Shown piece by piece: positions 40,394-47,981 of a stretch of 64,000 bases of DNA (positions within the stretch are counted from its first letter, which is position 1; each line of letters starts with the position of its first letter). The translations under genes were made by a program, and so were the position numbers. Source of the DNA: Ilyomonas sp963847085 (GTDB lineage Bacteria; Bacteroidota; Bacteroidia; Chitinophagales; Chitinophagaceae); the NCBI GenBank assembly GCA_963847085.1, contig CAWJYO010000008.1, positions 248,001-312,000 on the forward strand, in the 5' to 3' direction. A model generated the notes under the pieces. The model saw only the letters and a program-made list of their open reading frames with translations. It ran no database searches and was not told the origin of the DNA.

Positions 40394-40551
40394 GTTTAGC
40401 GGGCTGCAAATGTAAAATGAAAATCCCTTTTGGCAAAATACAAAAGCATTCACTTTTGAATTTTGTATTGTTGTAACGCATTTCCTTAAAAAAATAAATT
40501 TTCTTGGACAGGCTAAAGAAGCATGACTACAAAAGTTGTAATTGATAAAGC

Positions 40552-41349
40552 ATGAAAAGAAGAAACGCATTTGAATGGGAAGATCAGCCTTGGTTTCCTT
40601 TTTTTTTACGACAGTACATGACCGATTTTTTGCGATTTATTTTGCAAAAAGGAAACTTGTATGAACCTATTACCTCTGTTTTGATTGAAGGCTTACAACA
40701 AACAAAAAAGAATGTTGTTATTGACCTTTGTTCGGGTGCAGGCGGCGCCGTTGTATCGGTTCAAAACAATATAAAAAAAGCCACCGGCAAAAGCATTCCT
40801 TTTGTTTTAACCGATTTATTTCCCAACATAGATGCTTATAAATTGTTGCAAAAACAAACCGGCGGAAATATTCTTTTTTATAAGGAGCCCGTTGATGCAA
40901 CCTGCGTTCCAACTGCATTAGCGGGCTTTCGTACATTGTTCTCGGGCTTTCATCATTTTGATAAAAAAGCTGCCGTCAACCTGTTGCAAAACGCTGTGGA
41001 TGCACAGGAAGGCATTGCTATTTTTGATGGTGGCAGCCGAAGCGTATGGTTTACTGTTTTGATTTTGCTGTTTCATCCGATCGCTTTCCTGTTATTTACG
41101 CCTTTTATAAAACCGTTTTCTGTAAAGCGTTTGTTGTTTACTTATTTATTGCCTGTTGTTCCCTTTTGCACCATTTGGGATGGCATTGCATCGGTGTTGC
41201 GTTTATACACGCCGAACGAGATGTTGCAACTGGCAAATGAAACCAAAAAGGGCGAGTGTTTATATCAATGGAAAGCTGGAATTGCAGTGAATCGAATTAG
41301 CATTCGCATAGCTTATTTAATAGGCGTTCCAAAAGCCGCAGTTGATTAA
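40552..41349 (+). CDS. Methyltransferase-like protein with membrane segment
   Basis: 265 residues. The first two-thirds resemble a class I SAM-dependent methyltransferase: VVIDLCSGAGGAVVSVQ is the SAM-binding glycine motif, PFVLTDLFPN the following acidic strand and FRTLFSGFHHFDKKAAVNLL a motif-IV-like segment. After GIAIFDGGSRS comes a hydrophobic stretch (VLILLFHPIAFLLFTPFIKP and LFTYLLPVVPF) that would sit in or on the membrane, which is unusual for the fold. ATG 40552. It is followed by a possible 40-residue membrane peptide and the GT2-like gene, and may act on a lipid or envelope glycan. Substrate unknown. Confidence 0.7.
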   Translation: MKRRNAFEWEDQPWFPFFLRQYMTDFLRFILQKGNLYEPITSVLIEGLQQTKKNVVIDLCSGAGGAVVSVQNNIKKATGKSIPFVLTDLFPNIDAYKLLQKQTGGNILFYKEPVDATCVPTALAGFRTLFSGFHHFDKKAAVNLLQNAVDAQEGIAIFDGGSRSVWFTVLILLFHPIAFLLFTPFIKPFSVKRLLFTYLLPVVPFCTIWDGIASVLRLYTPNEMLQLANETKKGECLYQWKAGIAVNRISIRIAYLIGVPKAAVD

Positions 41350-41453
41350 TGTTGCAAAAATTAATGGAATGTTCAGGTAGATTAAAAGATTTTAAACCCG
41401 TTGTTATTCACCGCCAGTTTACTTTTACCCTGTCAATTTTTAATTCCAATATC

Positions 41454-41576
41454 ATGAAAAAAGTTAACTGGTTTATAAGTATGTTATTGCTTTTGTACAT
41501 TGCTGTTCAGGTCGGATTTCGTTTCGTTTGTTGCACAGTGAAACAGTATTTTTATTCGTTGCATTCAACCCAATAA
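41454..41576 (+). CDS. Possible 40-residue membrane peptide
   Basis: ATG 41454 opens MKKVNWFISMLLLLYIAVQV then GFRFVCCTVKQYFYSLHSTQ: a single hydrophobic helix with a basic start and two Cys. The 12 bases up to and including its ATG (TCCAATATCATG) are repeated exactly at the start of the next gene (41632), so both may share a leader or arose by duplication of it. An in-frame extension to 41349 exists but is less protein-like. Function unknown. Confidence 0.45.
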   Translation: MKKVNWFISMLLLLYIAVQVGFRFVCCTVKQYFYSLHSTQ

Positions 41577-41631
41577 AACTTATACATTTCAATATCAATA
41601 GAGGTTACACTCCGTTTTAAAATCCAATATC

Positions 41632-42786
41632 ATGTTTTCTTTTATCACTCACATTGCCTGGCAAACGGCGCAGGCAATTATCGCTCTCAGCTTGCTGTTG
41701 CCATTCATTTTACATTCCGTTTTTTATTTACAAAAAAAGAGGCAAAAACAAACTTCGGTAAGCGAAGAATTGTTTGAAGAGAAAGATTTTGCCATCATCG
41801 TTTCTGTTAGCCATTCAGGAGAAAAGATAAATCGAGTGATTGACTCTTTACTGCAATTGCAGTACACCAATTATCTTGTGTATATTGTAACGAACAAAAA
41901 CATCAATCCCCGTTTTTACACCGACGATGAACGGATTGTTTGGTTAACCTCTTCCGAGTTTGTTAAGCAACCATTCCGGTTGCGGCAGTATGCAATCGAT
42001 AGCTTCAAACGTTCGCACACACATGCTGTTGTATTGGATGAAAATTGTATTGCCGATGCCGATTTTTTAAATGGTTTGAACGTTTGTTTTCACCAGGGTT
42101 TTCAAGTGGTGCAAAGTATGATTACAACAAAAACAATTAGCGGATTTACTAGCCAATTGTATGCGCTGCGCAATGCTTATAACCGCTTTTTTTATAATTA
42201 TGTTTTATTTGAATTGGGTTCTTCTGCAACTGTAAATAATAACGGCGTTGCATTTACTGTTTCGTTTTATAAAACATACCTGCAATCCTTAAACACAATG
42301 ACAGCGGGCATTGCAGACTCAGTACAAACCATGTTGGCTCAACAAAACTTCCAGGTTGCGTTTGCTAAAAATGCAATCATAGTTGAAGAAAATGCAAGTG
42401 ATGCTCAACCTGATGAAATGCGCTCTTTGCAAACGATAAATGTTCAGATTCAAAAGCTTTGGAACAACTCACAACTGCTTTTCAAAGGCATTATTTGCTT
42501 TGACAGAAATTTGTTTTTGTCGGGTTTGCAATTGCTGCAGCTTCCTTTGTTTGCAAGTTTGTTTTTGGCCATTTTTTGCCTCATTATAAATGCTTGTTTC
42601 AATCCATTCCTCGCGATCTTTTGGATGATCGGTTTGGGCCTTTTTTCAATCAGTTTTTTATCCATAGCTCATTGGGGGACAAACAAGCGCAAGCCATCTT
42701 CAACAACAGGTTCTGTGTTAACCGGCTTACAGAGTTTGTATAAAGAAAGTGAAGTTGAAATGTATTCGGCGGCACAATCTTTCTAA
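41632..42786 (+). CDS. GT2-like membrane glycosyltransferase homologue
   Basis: 384 residues. An N-terminal membrane helix (QAIIALSLLLPFILHSVFYL) is followed by a GT-A-like domain: DFAIIVSVSHSGEKINRVID is the nucleotide-binding start, THAVVLDENCIADADFLNGL stands where the DxD motif would be, and FELGSSATVNNNGVAFTVSF corresponds to the acceptor-side loop of processive GT2 enzymes. Two C-terminal helices follow (LFASLFLAIFCLIINACF; FLAIFWMIGLGLFSISFLSI). The DxD is weakened and no QxxRW is seen, so activity is uncertain. The TTTGTTTTTGG variant at 42558 encodes part of a helix. Confidence 0.65.
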   Translation: MFSFITHIAWQTAQAIIALSLLLPFILHSVFYLQKKRQKQTSVSEELFEEKDFAIIVSVSHSGEKINRVIDSLLQLQYTNYLVYIVTNKNINPRFYTDDERIVWLTSSEFVKQPFRLRQYAIDSFKRSHTHAVVLDENCIADADFLNGLNVCFHQGFQVVQSMITTKTISGFTSQLYALRNAYNRFFYNYVLFELGSSATVNNNGVAFTVSFYKTYLQSLNTMTAGIADSVQTMLAQQNFQVAFAKNAIIVEENASDAQPDEMRSLQTINVQIQKLWNNSQLLFKGIICFDRNLFLSGLQLLQLPLFASLFLAIFCLIINACFNPFLAIFWMIGLGLFSISFLSIAHWGTNKRKPSSTTGSVLTGLQSLYKESEVEMYSAAQSF

Positions 42787-42800
42787 GCAATAGAAGAAGT

Positions 42801-44000
42801 TTACTTTGGAAATTTTATCGTGAAAACAGTGCTTTTGTTTTCATCAAAATTCATGTCAAGCGTGCCGGCCAGGGAAGTAACAATTTGCTTTGCAGAAGTA
42901 AGGTATTTAATGTATTGTTTTTCGCTATCATTCAAATTCCCGTATTGTAGCAATTTTAGTTCGCCGCCGCTCGAAATTACGGGAATGCCATTCCCATTAT
43001 CAACAATGATAAAAAGATAAGCCTGTTTGGTTGGCTGAAAAGAAATTTCAATCACCTGATTGGATTTGTTATTAAATGTTGCCGAAGCTATTATGATGTG
43101 CGTAAGTGCTTGCAGTAATAAATTTTTAAAAAAGAAAATCGAATCGTTTTCAGGATGATTGCCAATAGAAATGCTGCCTGTTGATAAAGGCAACATTTGT
43201 TTTAAATCCTGCATGATGCTGGTAAACGTAAACAGCGATTTTGTTTCCTGTAGAAAGCTTAACCGTGCAGCTTTTTGCAACGTATCATCCACGGTTGTTT
43301 TTATGCTTTCGCAGGAATAGGTAATGAGCGATAAAATTTGCTTTCCATCCGTATCCAGCACGTCTGAAAATTTATCCTGAATGATATTAGTAAATTCAAT
43401 AGCATTATCGCAGGGTTGCTTTAAATTTTCGGCAGCGTTTTGCGCAAAATTCTCCAATTCGTTATTTATTTCCTGCAGCAATTGCCGGCTGTGAATTAAC
43501 TCCTTTGTTTTCTTGTGAAGCTCCATCAAGCGTATGGTTTGATTGGCCAGAGTTTTCAAAGCATCGCGCTGACTTTCGGTAAGATGTCCCGGCTTATTGT
43601 CTATTACACACAAACTGCCAATCGGATAGCCCTCTTCTGTAAGCAAAGGCACACCTGCATAAAACAGGATATGAGGCTCTCCGGTTACCAAAGGATTGTT
43701 GAAAAATCGTTCATCTTTTTCAGCATCAGGCACAATCATCATTTCATCGGGTTCTAAAATGGCATGTGCACAAAACGCATGTTCCCGAAGCGTTTCCTCT
43801 AAATGAATACCGTGAGCCGATTTCATCCACTGCCTGTCTTTATCAACCAATGTAATTAAAGAAACGGGAGTATGGCAGATAAAAGAAGCCAGCTTCGTTA
43901 TGTCATCATAGTCTTTTTCTGGTAGACTATCCAGCAGTTCATAGCTGTACAAATTGTTAAGCCTTTCCTGCTCGTTAGTCGGTATGTTAGCTGCCGGCAT
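42801..44000 (-). CDS. GAF-domain sensor with degenerate histidine-kinase module
   Basis: Cytoplasmic signalling protein, 399 residues. A GAF domain occupies residues 20-165 (RLNNLYSYELLDSLPEKDYD; SLITLVDKDRQWMKSAHGIH; HILFYAGVPLLTEEGYPIGS; LCVIDNKPG). A coiled-coil and dimerisation helix follows (LLQEINNELENFAQNAAENL), then an ATPase-like C-terminus with IIVDNGNGIP as N/G1-like box. Where phytochrome-type kinases have the phospho-accepting ASHDLQEP, this has AAENLKQP, so the His is lost. The ATPase box is also reduced. It is probably a non-phosphorylating sensor. No response regulator is adjacent; convergent with the GT2-like gene. Confidence 0.8.
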   Translation of the reverse strand: MPAANIPTNEQERLNNLYSYELLDSLPEKDYDDITKLASFICHTPVSLITLVDKDRQWMKSAHGIHLEETLREHAFCAHAILEPDEMMIVPDAEKDERFFNNPLVTGEPHILFYAGVPLLTEEGYPIGSLCVIDNKPGHLTESQRDALKTLANQTIRLMELHKKTKELIHSRQLLQEINNELENFAQNAAENLKQPCDNAIEFTNIIQDKFSDVLDTDGKQILSLITYSCESIKTTVDDTLQKAARLSFLQETKSLFTFTSIMQDLKQMLPLSTGSISIGNHPENDSIFFFKNLLLQALTHIIIASATFNNKSNQVIEISFQPTKQAYLFIIVDNGNGIPVISSGGELKLLQYGNLNDSEKQYIKYLTSAKQIVTSLAGTLDMNFDENKSTVFTIKFPK

Positions 44001-44088
44001 AGTGTGTGCAAGTTACTGGTTTCTAATAAAATCAGAACGATTCCAAGCTTCTTTTTGAAATAATTATAGAGGTTGTAAGATGATAAAT

Positions 44089-46200
44089 TTAAAAGATATG
44101 ATATACGGCGAAACTCATTAAATATGCCAGCCCTGTCATATAAACAAACTGAACAACAGGCCACTTCCAGGTTCGCGTTTCGCGTTTGGTAATAGCAAGC
44201 GTACTCATGCACTGCATGGCCAGTACATAAAACATCATCAGCGATAAAGCCGTTGCCAGCGTATAAACCGGTGTGCCATCTTCCCGCTTTGCATTGTGCA
44301 TTTTTTCTTTTAAGGTGGCGTCGTCTTTTTCATCAACGCTGTACAGCGTTGCCATTGTGCCTACAAACACTTCGCGCGCAGCAAACGAAGTAATAAGTGC
44401 GATACCTATTTTCCAGTCGAAACCAAGCGGTTTTATTACCGGCTCGATGGCTCTTCCGGCGATACCGGCAAATGAATTTTGCAGCTTTTCGGTTTTGTAT
44501 TGTTTTTCCAAAACATCTTTATTAGCAGGCGTTGCAGCTCCTTCTATCCTTGCATATTTTGCATCAATGGTTTTCATTCTGGAGGAAGGACCATAGCTAC
44601 TTAAAAACCAAAGCAGCAAACTGATGAGAATGATTATTCTGCCAGCATCTGAGACAAATATTTTCGCTTTTTCAATCATTGTTATGCCAACGTTTTTCCA
44701 GCGCGGCGCACGATACACGGGCAACTCTAAAATGAAAAAGCTTTTTTCTTTTATATTGATGATCCACTTCAACACATAGCTAACAATTAGCGCCATTACA
44801 ATGCCTACCATGTACAAAGCCATCATTACCAATCCTTGCTCACTTAAAAAATGTAAGTAATAATGGTTGGGAACCACCAGCGCAATGAGAATGGTATAGA
44901 CTGGCAAACGTGCACTACAACTCATCAGGGGCGTAACCAAAATGGTTAGTAAACGCTCTTTTCGGTTTTCTATGTTTCGCGTGCTCATTATCGCAGGCAC
45001 GGCGCAGGCAAAGCCACTGATCATGGGCATTACGCTCTTTCCGTTCAGCCCAACTTTTCGCATCAGTTTATCGCTTAAAAACGAAATGCGCGCCATATAA
45101 CCAACATCTTCCAGCATGGTAATTAATCCAAATAAAATCATGATTTGTGGCACAAAAACAAGAATGCCACTCAAGCCAGCCAGTAAGCCATTCACCAGCA
45201 AATTGCTCCACCACGCCTGCGGTAATGTATCGCCTATCCATCCGCTTACTTTTGAAAAGCTCCAGTCAATAGCATTCATCGGAAATTGGGCTAACCAAAA
45301 AATGCTTTGAAAGAGGAGGAACAAAACCACCAGTAAAATCACATTTCCCCAAACGCGGTGCAGAAGAACGTTATCCAGTTTTTCGGTAAATAGTTTTTTT
45401 TGCAGCGGATCAGGTTCTACCACGCTTTGCTGCATAATCTGCCGGATGCGCGAATAGCGTTGCACAATTTCATCTGCCTGCGTTTTGGTAGGATTGAAAT
45501 CGTTAGTTACTTCAACATGCTCGATGGCATTTTGCGTTATAGTATCGAGCGGAAAATTTTCGTGGTTGATGAGATAGTGCACCGCTGCATAATTGCTGAT
45601 ATGCGGCACTAATTTTTTTGCACCTTCAATAGCGAAAGGTGCCAGTTCTTTATTCGGAATAAAATCAAATTGCGGTGCGGTAAAGGCTTGTTTTGCTGTT
45701 TGTGCAAGAGCTTTTTTTAATTGCTGGATGCCTTTGTTTTTGCGTGGATTTACAGGGATAACCGGCACACCCAATTCACGTTCGAGTTGCGATACATCAA
45801 TGCTGAAACCCTTGCTGCGTGCAATGTCCATCATGGTGAGGGCAATGACAACAGGACGTTTCAAATCAATTACCTGGCTGCAAAACAGAAGGTTTCGTTT
45901 TAAATTGCTGGCATCGGCAACGGCAAGAATGATGTCGGGTTTTATTTCATCCACATTCATCATTACTTTATAAGCTACCCATTCATCAGCGCGGCGCGGA
46001 TACAAGCTATATGTCCCCGGAAGGTCAATGATTTTCGCATCAAAGTCATCTTCCAACGTGGTTGTGCCCGTTTTTTTATCAACGGTTACACCCGGAAAAT
46101 TACCTACCTTTTGGTTTAAACCTGTGAGTGAATTGAATAAAGATGTTTTGCCGCAGTTCGGGTTGCCAACCAACGCAATGTTTACCTGTTTGCCAGTCAA
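44089..46200 (-). CDS. feoB: Ferrous iron transport protein B
   Basis: Inner-membrane Fe(II) transporter, 703 residues, normal for FeoB. N-terminal G domain: G1 GNPNCGKTSLFNSLTGLNQ (residues 11-29), G2 region NFPGVTVDKKTG, G3 DLPGTYSLYPR, G4-like ALTMMDIARSKG. A helical GDI-like region follows, then the membrane part with two Gate domains (MPMISGFACAVPAIMSTRNI with the conserved Cys; RAPRWKNVGITMIEKAKIF) and the core helices. TTG is the only usable start because a stop lies 18 bp upstream. FeoA is neither adjacent nor fused, unlike many Bacteroidota, and no Fur-like site was found by eye. Confidence 0.95.
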   Translation of the reverse strand: MTGKQVNIALVGNPNCGKTSLFNSLTGLNQKVGNFPGVTVDKKTGTTTLEDDFDAKIIDLPGTYSLYPRRADEWVAYKVMMNVDEIKPDIILAVADASNLKRNLLFCSQVIDLKRPVVIALTMMDIARSKGFSIDVSQLERELGVPVIPVNPRKNKGIQQLKKALAQTAKQAFTAPQFDFIPNKELAPFAIEGAKKLVPHISNYAAVHYLINHENFPLDTITQNAIEHVEVTNDFNPTKTQADEIVQRYSRIRQIMQQSVVEPDPLQKKLFTEKLDNVLLHRVWGNVILLVVLFLLFQSIFWLAQFPMNAIDWSFSKVSGWIGDTLPQAWWSNLLVNGLLAGLSGILVFVPQIMILFGLITMLEDVGYMARISFLSDKLMRKVGLNGKSVMPMISGFACAVPAIMSTRNIENRKERLLTILVTPLMSCSARLPVYTILIALVVPNHYYLHFLSEQGLVMMALYMVGIVMALIVSYVLKWIINIKEKSFFILELPVYRAPRWKNVGITMIEKAKIFVSDAGRIIILISLLLWFLSSYGPSSRMKTIDAKYARIEGAATPANKDVLEKQYKTEKLQNSFAGIAGRAIEPVIKPLGFDWKIGIALITSFAAREVFVGTMATLYSVDEKDDATLKEKMHNAKREDGTPVYTLATALSLMMFYVLAMQCMSTLAITKRETRTWKWPVVQFVYMTGLAYLMSFAVYHIF

Positions 46201-46343
46201 TGTATTTTGATTTCAATCTACAAAAATAAGAAAGGACAACAGCAGAGGGTTTGCGAGAAAAGGAACATTCGTAAACAAGTGTGTTAAAATAGATCAGGTG
46301 ATTGGATAAGGTATATTTCAAATCTTCGCCTTGGCAGTAAGTC

Positions 46344-46375
46344 AGGGTTCGGAACCTCTGAAGGTTCCGAACCCT
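46344..46375. repeat. Perfect 14-bp-arm intergenic palindrome
   Basis: AGGGTTCGGAACCT, loop CTGA, AGGTTCCGAACCCT. It is perfect and GC-richer than its surroundings, lies between divergent genes and lacks a U-run on the minus strand. It has the look of an intergenic repeat unit; it could also terminate the small minus-strand gene next to it. Confidence 0.7.
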
Positions 46376-46381
46376 TTTACT

Positions 46382-46558
46382 CTACGACAAGCAAACAAAA
46401 CAATGCGCGTGGGAACATAGTAACCACTTGTCTTTTGCATTGTTATGGTTTTGCACATAATGTTGTAGCTTTTGTTTTACTTCAATTGTTTGTTTTGTAT
46501 TTTCTTCTTTGGTTAATTTTAATTTGGAGGCAACTTTTTTACTGTCAGGTAAAAGCAT
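46382..46558 (-). CDS. Possible small Lys-rich protein, 58 residues
   Basis: ATG at 46558 gives MLLPDSKKVASKLKLTKEEN, then TKQTIEVKQKLQHYVQNHNN and AKDKWLLCSHAHCFVCLS. The first 40 residues would form charged helices; the C-terminus has a Cys/His cluster (C-x-H-x-H-C-x-x-C) that could bind a metal. It lies upstream of feoB on the same strand and ends 7 bp before the palindrome. Sequence looks protein-like, but there is no recognised family and chance cannot be excluded. Confidence 0.4.
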   Translation of the reverse strand: MLLPDSKKVASKLKLTKEENTKQTIEVKQKLQHYVQNHNNAKDKWLLCSHAHCFVCLS

Positions 46559-46690
46559 GGAATTATTTTTTAAGTGTTATTTAAGTCGGAACATGGATAA
46601 TAAGAGTAACAATAGTGTTACGGATTTTTATTGCTTTTGGTTTTGCCCAAAAAATTGGTTTGATGAATATTTATGTTATTGTTAGGATAA

Positions 46691-47083
46691 ATGGTCATTT
46701 TGGCTTACGTCTTTATATGTGTTTTCTTTCTTACATTTTCATGTTTTAAAATGCTCAATTTAAAAGCGTTTGCTGAGAACTATTCTTCTTACGACATCAT
46801 TGCCAAACGTTTTGCAGGATGGGGTTTTGTGTATGCTTTTGTTGAACTGGCTTTGGGAGTAGCTTATGCAATCAATTTTGAACCTCTCCTTACCAATACA
46901 ATTGCATTTGTAGTAATGCTGGTTAGTATGGTTGGCGTTTTACAAAGTGTGTTGAGCAAAAGAAAAATACAGTGCGCCTGTTTAGGAACCGTATTTAATT
47001 TGCCTATGAGCACTGTAACCATTATTGAAGACGGATTAATGATAGCAATGAGCGGCATAATGATTGTCAGTTTTATTTTATGA
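46691..47083 (+). CDS. MauE/DoxX-like integral membrane protein
   Basis: 130 residues with four membrane helices (VILAYVFICVFFLTFSCFKM; FAGWGFVYAFVELALGVAYA; TNTIAFVVMLVSMVGVLQSV; LMIAMSGIMIVSFIL) and the loop KRKIQCACLGTVFNLPMSTV, whose Cys-x-Cys-Leu-Gly is the hallmark of MauE-like redox/metal-associated membrane proteins in Bacteroidota. Its stop overlaps a possible start of the next gene (ATGA at 47080), so it is translationally coupled with the Cys-rich copper protein. Likely involved in thiol redox or metal transfer; exact role unproven. Confidence 0.75.
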   Translation: MVILAYVFICVFFLTFSCFKMLNLKAFAENYSSYDIIAKRFAGWGFVYAFVELALGVAYAINFEPLLTNTIAFVVMLVSMVGVLQSVLSKRKIQCACLGTVFNLPMSTVTIIEDGLMIAMSGIMIVSFIL

Positions 47084-47115
47084 ATGCCTTTTTTCAAAAT
47101 ATAAAACACTTATTT

Positions 47116-47451
47116 ATGAACGGTTATCACCAATATAAATCTTGTATCGAAACCTGCCTTGCCTGTGCCGCTATTTGTAATCATTGTGCTTCTTCCTGCA
47201 CAGGAGAAGAAGATGTGAAAATGATGGCGCATTGTATTCAGCTTGATATGGAATGTGCTGTTGCTTGTTATGCTGCTGCGGAATTGATGAGTCTGGGAAG
47301 CAGCAAGGCAAAAGAGATGTGCCGCATTTGCGCCGACTTATGTAAAGCCTGTGGCGAAGAGTGTGCAAAACATACACAAATGGAACACTGCCGGGAATGT
47401 GCGACTGCTTGCGAAAAATGTGCAAATGAATGTAGTGCAATGGCAGCCTGA
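47116..47451 (+). CDS. Four-helix-bundle copper-storage protein (DUF326/Csp-like)
   Basis: 111 residues with 19 Cys arranged as C-x-x-x-C and C-x-x-C repeats along predicted helices (YKSCIETCLACAAICNHCAS; QLDMECAVACYAAAEL; MCRICADLCKACGEECAKH; HCRECATACEKCANEC). This is the pattern of the Csp family, in which Cys thiolates lining a four-helix bundle hold many Cu(I) ions. No signal peptide, so a cytosolic Csp3-like copper buffer is likely. ATG 47116 (MNGYHQYK) fits the family; the upstream ATG 47080, overlapping the previous stop, is an alternative that adds 12 residues. Confidence 0.9.
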   Translation: MNGYHQYKSCIETCLACAAICNHCASSCTGEEDVKMMAHCIQLDMECAVACYAAAELMSLGSSKAKEMCRICADLCKACGEECAKHTQMEHCRECATACEKCANECSAMAA

Positions 47452-47499
47452 TGAAGTGTTATTTTACTTTTGCCTTATTTTGAAAGCTATATGTTTTGC

Positions 47500-47880
47500 A
47501 TGAGAAACTGCGTTGCTTTGTTGTTATGTTGTTTGTACTTAACCGCTTTTACGGGTGTAACAGTAACAGTGCATTATTGCATGAACTCTGTTGCTTCGGT
47601 AAGCTTTGATAAACCCTATAAAGACAAAGAGTGCCAATCCTGCGAAAAGAAGGAAAAAGCTTGTTGTGATGACAGACAAGCCGTTTTAAAAGGGAGCGGT
47701 CAGCACGAAGCAGCGGCTCAAAAAGCTTCTTTTGACAATGACTTTGTTGCACTGATAAACCATCGTCATCAATCAATTTTCCAACTTTCGAATTCATATC
47801 ATTTTTCTTACAAAAACAAAAGCGTAAACCCCAGCCCGCCCGTGCCTTTGTATCAGGTGCAATGCGTTTATCGCATTTGA
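47500..47880 (+). CDS. HYC_CC_PP-family exported protein
   Basis: Small exported protein with the three marks of the HYC_CC_PP family: VHYCMNSVASVSF after the signal helix, KACCDD in the middle and PSPPVPLYQVQC near the end. The signal segment is MRNCVALLLCCLYLTAFTGV; ATG 47491 is an alternative start. The charged middle has paired Cys (ECQSCEKKEKACC), suggesting metal binding. Function of the family is unknown, but it often lies with heavy-metal genes, as here behind the Csp-like gene and before a Met-rich protein. Two dispersed 11-mers follow its stop within 70 bp. Confidence 0.8.
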   Translation: MRNCVALLLCCLYLTAFTGVTVTVHYCMNSVASVSFDKPYKDKECQSCEKKEKACCDDRQAVLKGSGQHEAAAQKASFDNDFVALINHRHQSIFQLSNSYHFSYKNKSVNPSPPVPLYQVQCVYRI

Positions 47881-47981
47881 GCCCGTTTGTTTTTGCTTAA
47901 ATTTTTTATATGAACAATGCAAGACAAATATTGCATTTGTTTTTGCCCATTTTTTTATTTTTCCTCTTTTAATTTTTTACA

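Larger units (their letters stand above)
46201..46690. other. Divergent region between feoB and the copper cluster
   Basis: About 490 bp holding the palindrome at 46344-46375 and a possible 58-codon gene on the minus strand (46382-46558), both listed separately. Promoters for the two flanking genes must lie here, but no clean TTTG/TAnnTTTG pair was identified. Confidence 0.5.

Noticed and set aside
40328..40570. 80-codon minus-strand open frame over the tRNA
   Set aside because: It runs through the tRNA-Arg gene, which folds perfectly.
41881..41930. Further AAAACA/TGTTTT runs as copies of the dispersed motif
   Set aside because: Many A/T-rich runs (41885, 42121, 28308, 30338, 46485, 56900) lack the GC end or the five-base run, so they were not counted.
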